A stretch of 6,265 nt of DNA from Deltaproteobacteria bacterium. Its GTDB lineage: Bacteria; Desulfobacterota; Desulfuromonadia; Desulfuromonadales; BM103. The position numbers and the translations under genes were made by a program. Below the pieces are notes generated by a model. The model was not told where the DNA came from and did no database searches. It saw only the letters and a list, made by a program, of their open reading frames with translations. Each line of letters opens with the position of its first letter. Positions within the stretch are counted from its first letter, which is position 1. Positions 1 to 6,265 of this stretch are shown in pieces. Where the stretch lies: positions 1-6,265 of the forward strand of contig SBFN01000184.1 in assembly GCA_006226895.1 (NCBI GenBank), in the 5' to 3' direction.

Positions 1-113
1 GGGGCCGTCTTCTGGTAGACAAACTGCAGATTGGTCGTTTTGCCGCACAGGCCCGGGCCATAATAAACAATTTTGCAATTGATCTCGCGGGATGCGTAGT
101 TGATGAAAGACAT
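1..113 (-). CDS. mglA: MglA, Ras-like polarity GTPase (N-terminal 37 codons, cut by window edge)
   Basis: Small cytoplasmic GTPase that in Myxococcus marks the leading cell pole in its GTP form and directs gliding and type IV pilus machinery. Seen here: reading on the minus strand from the ATG at 113, the peptide begins [18 protein letters not shown] and continues into a P-loop GPGLCGKTT at residues 19-27, with Lys25 and Thr26/27 as the nucleotide-phosphate ligands. Both segments match the Myxococcus MglA N-terminus as I remember it. The rest of the GTPase (switch regions, base-binding motif) lies outside the window. An AAGGA ribosome binding site overlaps the mglB stop codon, 9 nt before the ATG, and only 12 nt separate the genes, so co-transcription and probably coupled translation with mglB are expected. 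The family call is very secure; function in this host is inferred. Confidence 0.95.
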   Translation of the reverse strand, partial: MSFINYASREINCKIVYYGPGLCGKTTNLQFVYQKTA

Positions 114-125
114 GGTCCGGTATCC

Positions 126-626
126 TTAGCTGAACAGGTTATCTATGTCGTCGTCGGTGATTTCGGCGAACGGACTGTCGGCATTGCCGGCCTTTTCAAC
201 TTCTGCAGCCTTGACCGCAAGATCTTCAAAAATATTGGCCAATTCGGCACTTGCTTTTTTGACGCGCAGTCTGACGAGCCCGAGAGAGCTGCGGTGGTCG
301 AAAATAACCACCAGGATAACCCGCTGAGCAATGATCGAAATGTGAATGTTGTCTTTTTCCCCTTCGTGGAAGAGGATGGAGAACTCTTTCTCGCCAATCA
401 GCTTGGCGAGTCCGCCTGTGGCGGCGATGTTGCCGGCGGTCAGGGAGGCAAGACTTGTCGTGTCAAGGTTCTCCGTTTCGCCACAGCCAGCAATCAGTTG
501 ACCGTTTTTGTCGACCAGGAAGATGACTTTAGCGTTTGATTCACGCAACAGTTTTTCTATGACTGCACTGATCCGCTGGAATTCCTCGTCGTACATGACA
601 AAGGAGTTGTTCTGTGGCTCGAGCAT
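126..626 (-). CDS. mglB: MglB, roadblock/LC7 regulator of MglA
   Basis: Roadblock/LC7-family homodimer that acts as GTPase-activating protein for MglA and, in Myxococcus, sits at the lagging pole. The 166-residue product has the family hallmarks: a strand motif KVIFLVDKNGQLI at about 33-45, the conserved helix LASLTAGNIAATGGLAKLIGE at about 59-79, a second sheet IISVxVIFD-like segment near 98-110 followed by SLGLVRLR, and the acidic tail SPFAEITDDDIDNLFS found in Myxococcus MglB (about 159 residues). The frame is open to an ATG at 656, but I place the start at 626 because GAGGAG lies 8 nt before it, the family N-terminus fits, and the predicted transcript begins close to 655. A further in-frame Met (residue 11, MYDEEF) is less likely. 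It is first in an operon with mglA. No membrane segment or signal peptide is visible. Confidence 0.95.
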   Translation of the reverse strand: MLEPQNNSFVMYDEEFQRISAVIEKLLRESNAKVIFLVDKNGQLIAGCGETENLDTTSLASLTAGNIAATGGLAKLIGEKEFSILFHEGEKDNIHISIIAQRVILVVIFDHRSSLGLVRLRVKKASAELANIFEDLAVKAAEVEKAGNADSPFAEITDDDIDNLFS

Positions 627-661
627 ACTTGGTTCTCCTCTTGGGGGCTTCACCAATAGCC

Positions 662-691
662 CTTATAGCATTTCATCCTGTTTCTTATCAA
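662..691 (-). promoter_or_regulatory. Putative sigma70-type promoter of mglBA
   Basis: On the minus strand a -35-like TTGATA (691-686) is followed after 18 nt by TATAAG (667-662), or after 17 nt by the overlapping CTATAA. A TG dinucleotide just upstream of the -10 adds an extended -10 feel. Transcription would begin near 655, giving a leader of about 30 nt that carries the mglB ribosome binding site. It is the best promoter-like match in the gap after the nifJ terminator. Prediction by eye only. Confidence 0.55.
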
Positions 692-709
692 GGTTTTTTG
701 CCTGACTTT

Positions 710-742
710 AGGGGCTCCCGACGTCTTGTGGTGGGTTCCCCT
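710..742. repeat. Imperfect palindrome upstream of the mglBA promoter
   Basis: AGGGG (710-714) pairs with CCCCT (738-742), and CCC (717-719) with GGG (733-735), leaving a 2x2 internal mismatch and a 13-nt centre. The outer arms extend to TTA/TAA with one bulged base. The palindrome lies about 20 nt upstream of the predicted -35 element, so an activator site or an RNA hairpin from an upstream promoter is possible. There is no T-run, so it is not a terminator. Function unknown. Confidence 0.4.
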
Positions 743-796
743 CTAAGATGGGCTTGTGTGTAAGTGCAGATGGTTGTGCTTTTACGAAATACAATT

Positions 797-828
797 AAAA
801 AGCTCCCGGCTTTTGCCGGGAGCTTTTT
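797..828 (-). terminator. Intrinsic terminator after nifJ, potentially bidirectional
   Basis: A perfect 14-bp inverted repeat (797-810 with 815-828) around a 4-nt loop. The GC-rich core is GCTCCCGGC/GCCGGGAGC, flanked by A and T tracts on either side, so it can terminate in both directions. It begins 14 nt past the nifJ stop codon. No gene reads towards it on the plus strand within this window, so its physiological job is to end the nifJ transcript and insulate mglBA. Confidence 0.93.
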
Positions 829-842
829 GTGTCTGTAGCTTG

Positions 843-4424
<3,582 letters not shown>

Positions 4425-4444
4425 CAGACTTCCTCCTTGTACTT

Positions 4445-4480
4445 GATATGTTGTATCGATGAATTGGGTTTACGATATGT
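4445..4480. repeat. Direct repeat GATATGT upstream of nifJ
   Basis: The heptamer GATATGT occurs at 4445-4451 and again at 4474-4480 (ACATATC on the coding strand), 29 bp apart start to start, both inside the 82-nt recR-nifJ gap and just upstream of the nifJ ribosome binding site. It could be a pair of regulator half-sites or chance in a short AT-rich spacer. I see no convincing -35/-10 pair here. Confidence 0.3.
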
Positions 4481-4506
4481 CTTGCGAAAAATATTCTTTC
4501 TGCGAA

Positions 4507-5103
4507 TCAGATGTCGCGCCGTCCTTCGACGGCCCGGTTCACAGTTGCTTCATCAACATATTCGAGTTCGCTGCCCATCGGAATGCCATATGCCAGGCGT
4601 GTGACTCTTATTCCGAGAGGCTGGACAAGCTTTGCCAAGTAAAGGGCTGTATCACCTTCAACTGTAAAGTTGGTGGCGATGATGAGCTCCTGTACTACGC
4701 CTTGTTCAAGGCGTTTGATCAGTGGGTTGATCTTGAGGTCTTCCGGTCCGATGCCGTCCAGTGGAGAGAGGGCGCCGTGCAGCACATGATAGTGGCCTCT
4801 GAAAGAACGACTGCGTTCTATGGCTATGAGTGCCTGCGGTTCTTCCACAACACAGATCAGACCCTCCTCCCGCCTCTTGTCACAACAGAGGGGGCAGGGA
4901 TCTTGTTCCGTGATATTAAAACAGACGGAGCAAAACCTGGTGTTGCGTTGCAGGTCTAAAATTGCTTCGGCCAGCGCCTCGGCCTGAACCTTGGGTTGGC
5001 GGAGCAAGAAAAAGGCCAGTCGGGTTGCCGTCTTGTTGCCGACACCTGGAAATTTGGCCAATTCTGCGACAAGTCTTGCGAAAGACGGGATGGAGTCTAA
5101 CAT
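4507..5103 (-). CDS. recR: Recombination mediator protein RecR
   Basis: DNA-binding ring protein that works with RecO (and RecF) to load RecA onto SSB-coated single-stranded DNA at gaps. The 198 residues match the usual RecR length and domain order: helix-hairpin-helix FPGVGNKTATRLAF (18-31), a four-Cys zinc motif at Cys58, Cys61, Cys70 and Cys73, a Toprim domain from about 81 with VVEEP (85-89) and ATNFTVEGD (143-151), and the C-terminal GIPMGSELEYVDEATV segment ending in EGRR. Bacteria commonly carry it after dnaX and ybaB, as here. The ATG at 5103 gives the canonical N-terminus, yet no good Shine-Dalgarno sequence precedes it, which suggests modest translation. The Toprim loop reads Asn-Phe-Thr where many RecR proteins have Asn-Pro-Thr/Ser, a conservative-looking change from memory. 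Confidence 0.97.
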   Translation of the reverse strand: MLDSIPSFARLVAELAKFPGVGNKTATRLAFFLLRQPKVQAEALAEAILDLQRNTRFCSVCFNITEQDPCPLCCDKRREEGLICVVEEPQALIAIERSRSFRGHYHVLHGALSPLDGIGPEDLKINPLIKRLEQGVVQELIIATNFTVEGDTALYLAKLVQPLGIRVTRLAYGIPMGSELEYVDEATVNRAVEGRRDI

Positions 5104-5351
5104 GATTTTTCGCAGAAATTCAACAGTTTATGAGATTTCGAAGTTATTTTAAGGGGGCCAAATTTTTTTCGTATCACTGAAAAAATTCCCGTTATTTTTT
5201 TTAGTAAAGATAAAGAAGTTTACTTTAGCTTAAAAAAAATGGCAGATGCAAGGATTAAGTTTGCTGGCTCCGATCCTCAAGGGTCGAGGCTTCTCTGTTG
5301 CGCACTGTTCTTTTTGCTCACTTTATGGCGAATCTCCGCCGCCGACTCAGA
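5104..5351. other. AT-rich intergenic region between ybaB and recR
   Basis: This 248-nt gap is unusually long for a dnaX-ybaB-recR cluster. Its recR-proximal half is AT-rich with homopolymer tracts T7 (5163-5169), A6 (5180-5185), T8 (5195-5202) and A8 (5232-5239), and a short inverted repeat AGTAAA/TTTACT (5203-5208, 5219-5224) around a 10-nt loop. There is a possible -10 TAAACT on the minus strand near recR but no matching -35. No terminator with a T-run follows ybaB. The tracts could serve as UP-like or curved promoter DNA for a separate recR(-nifJ) transcript; that is inference. A 38-codon plus-strand ORF here is discussed as a finding. Confidence 0.5.
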
Positions 5352-5669
5352 TTAGAAGAGCCCCGGAATGTTCATGCCGCCGGTCAATTTGCCCATCTCT
5401 TCCTGAGCCATCTGCTGGCTTTGCTTGATCGCTTCATTGACCGCCGCAGTCACCAGGTCCTGAAGCATCTCTACATCTTCCGGGTCGACTGCTGTCGGGT
5501 CTATCTTCAGGCTCAGTAGCTGTTGCTTGCCGCTGACGACGGCGGTCACCATGCCACCGCCGGAAGAGGCTTCAACTTGCTTGCTCTCGAGCTCTTCCTG
5601 TAGTTCTGCCATGCGGCGCTGCATCTGTTGGGCCTGCTTCATGATGTTGCCGATACCACCTTTTGCCAT
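5352..5669 (-). CDS. ybaB: YbaB/EbfC family nucleoid-associated protein
   Basis: Small DNA-binding dimer of the YbaB/EbfC family, which associates with the nucleoid; its cellular role is still loosely defined. The 105-residue product is typical in size and layout: MAKGGIGNIMKQAQQMQRRM at the start leads into a long amphipathic helix (about 8-32), followed by the central sheet with SSGGGMVTAVVSGKQQLLSLKIDP (about 35-58), and then a second long helix (about 66-95) ending in a Gly/Met-rich tail, GGMNIPGLF. The start is clear: GGAGG sits 7 nt upstream of the ATG. It follows dnaX by 129 nt with no terminator between, as in many bacterial dnaX-ybaB-recR operons, so shared transcription from dnaX is likely. 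Confidence 0.97.
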   Translation of the reverse strand: MAKGGIGNIMKQAQQMQRRMAELQEELESKQVEASSGGGMVTAVVSGKQQLLSLKIDPTAVDPEDVEMLQDLVTAAVNEAIKQSQQMAQEEMGKLTGGMNIPGLF

Positions 5670-5688
5670 TGTGCTTCCTCCGTTCGTG

Positions 5689-5708
5689 GCAGCCTGACTT
5701 GGGGCTGC
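5689..5708 (-). other. Short hairpin in the ybaB leader
   Basis: GCAGCC (5689-5694) and GGCTGC (5703-5708) form a 6-bp GC-rich stem with an 8-nt loop. The stem ends about 10 nt upstream of the ybaB Shine-Dalgarno sequence and does not hide it. It has no T-run, so it is not a terminator. It could be an mRNA-stabilising or processing structure, or chance. Confidence 0.35.
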
Positions 5709-5798
5709 TCTGTTAATTTATGATCAAATATATTGCTGTGAGGGGTTTTGTCTGTCGTAGTTAGTCCGCGCTCCTCAAGTTAGCATTCAACCGTATCT

Positions 5799-6265
5799 CT
5801 AAACAAATCCCTTGTCGATGGGGATAACTTTTTTAATTTCGCCATTGAAGATATCCTGCACTGACTTCAGCGCCGGGTGCTCCATGGCGTCTTCGCGCAA
5901 ACGGCGCATGCGATCTGTCTCTTTGGCTTCGCGTTCTTCCACCAGAGAAGGAGGCGCAGCACTCTGCTGTTCAATATCAACAGCAAGGATGCGCAGTTTA
6001 ACCGGCTGCCCGAAGTACTCTGTTGTCAAAACCTCGAGATCCTGACTGATGTCCTGCTCCTGAAGCTGGCTGATCATGAATGACCCCTTTGCATAACCTA
6101 TCTCGATAACCGGTATCTCCAGCTTGAGAAGACGACCGTGTTCAAGGACAGAGCCAAGCATCGGGCGGTTTTGTTTGACATGCTCAACCAGCCCCTGCCA
6201 ACCCTTGCTCTCGGTCGATGTGGCGACGGGGGCTTCAGGCTTTTTTGGCGGCGGGTCCGGACTTG
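5799..6265 (-). CDS. dnaX: DNA polymerase III subunit gamma/tau, C-terminal part (cut by window edge)
   Basis: Clamp-loader ATPase subunit that assembles the replicase and loads the beta clamp. Only the last 154 residues and the TAG stop are present; the frame stays open to the right edge, so the ATG at 6161 is internal. The visible part starts with a Pro/Lys/Ala-rich linker (SPDPPPKKPEAP, then VATSTES), typical of the tau hinge, followed by GWQGLVEHVKQNRPMLGSVLEHG and a beta strand IEIGYAKGSF, the small C-terminal domain seen in deltaproteobacterial DnaX proteins. A basic/acidic helix (about EEREAKETDRMRRLRED) and a tail HPALKSVQDIFNGEI follow, the latter being the usual DnaX ending. The ATPase domains lie outside the window. 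Position directly upstream of ybaB and recR strongly supports the call. Confidence 0.9.
   Translation of the reverse strand, partial: SPDPPPKKPEAPVATSTESKGWQGLVEHVKQNRPMLGSVLEHGRLLKLEIPVIEIGYAKGSFMISQLQEQDISQDLEVLTTEYFGQPVKLRILAVDIEQQSAAPPSLVEEREAKETDRMRRLREDAMEHPALKSVQDIFNGEIKKVIPIDKGFV

Noticed and set aside
657..796. Possible c-di-GMP riboswitch or other structured RNA in the nifJ-mglB gap
   Set aside because: The conserved riboswitch core motifs are absent, and the putative mglBA promoter lies downstream of the structured part, so it would not be in the main mglB leader.
5327..5340. GGCG/CGCC hairpin near the ybaB stop as a terminator
   Set aside because: Only 4 bp of stem and no following T-run in the direction of ybaB transcription.
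5104..5351. Signal recognition particle RNA gene, which in some bacteria lies near dnaX-recR
   Set aside because: The conserved GGAAGCAGCC-type apical loop sequence is absent on both strands.

Overview
The window reads as a stretch of core chromosome from an anaerobic deltaproteobacterium, most likely of the Desulfuromonadales/Geobacter group. Three things point there: a single-chain pyruvate:ferredoxin oxidoreductase, an MglB-MglA pair nearly identical in motif to the Myxococcus polarity proteins, and the order dnaX-ybaB-recR-PFOR-mglB-mglA, which I recall from Geobacter-type genomes (memory, not a search). All recognised genes lie on the minus strand, so the biological order runs from high to low coordinates.

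Layout in transcription order. The window opens inside dnaX (the C-terminal 154 residues of the clamp-loader tau/gamma subunit, 6265-5799). A 129-nt gap with a small leader hairpin leads to ybaB (5669-5352), a nucleoid-associated protein. A 248-nt AT-rich, homopolymer-dotted gap precedes recR (5103-4507), a recombination mediator. An 82-nt gap carrying a 7-bp direct repeat and a strong ribosome binding site leads to nifJ (4424-843), a complete 1193-residue pyruvate:ferredoxin oxidoreductase. A perfect 14-bp stem terminator (828-797) closes that unit. A 170-nt intergenic region (796-627, counted from the corrected start) holds an imperfect palindrome and a sigma70-like promoter for a second operon: mglB (626-126) and then mglA (113 to the left edge, truncated after 37 codons).

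The genes fall into three jobs. dnaX, ybaB and recR form the widespread replication/recombination cluster. nifJ links pyruvate and acetyl-CoA through low-potential ferredoxin in central anaerobic metabolism. mglBA encodes a Ras-like GTPase and its roadblock-family regulator, which set cell polarity and position pili or motility machinery. The terminator and the promoter separate mglBA from nifJ transcriptionally.

I found no mobile element, CRISPR array, tRNA, rRNA or clearly new system. The points most worth a second look are an extra CxCxxC triad in the oxidoreductase, its lack of the oxygen-protective C-terminal domain, the mglB start correction, and the unexplained intergenic repeats.
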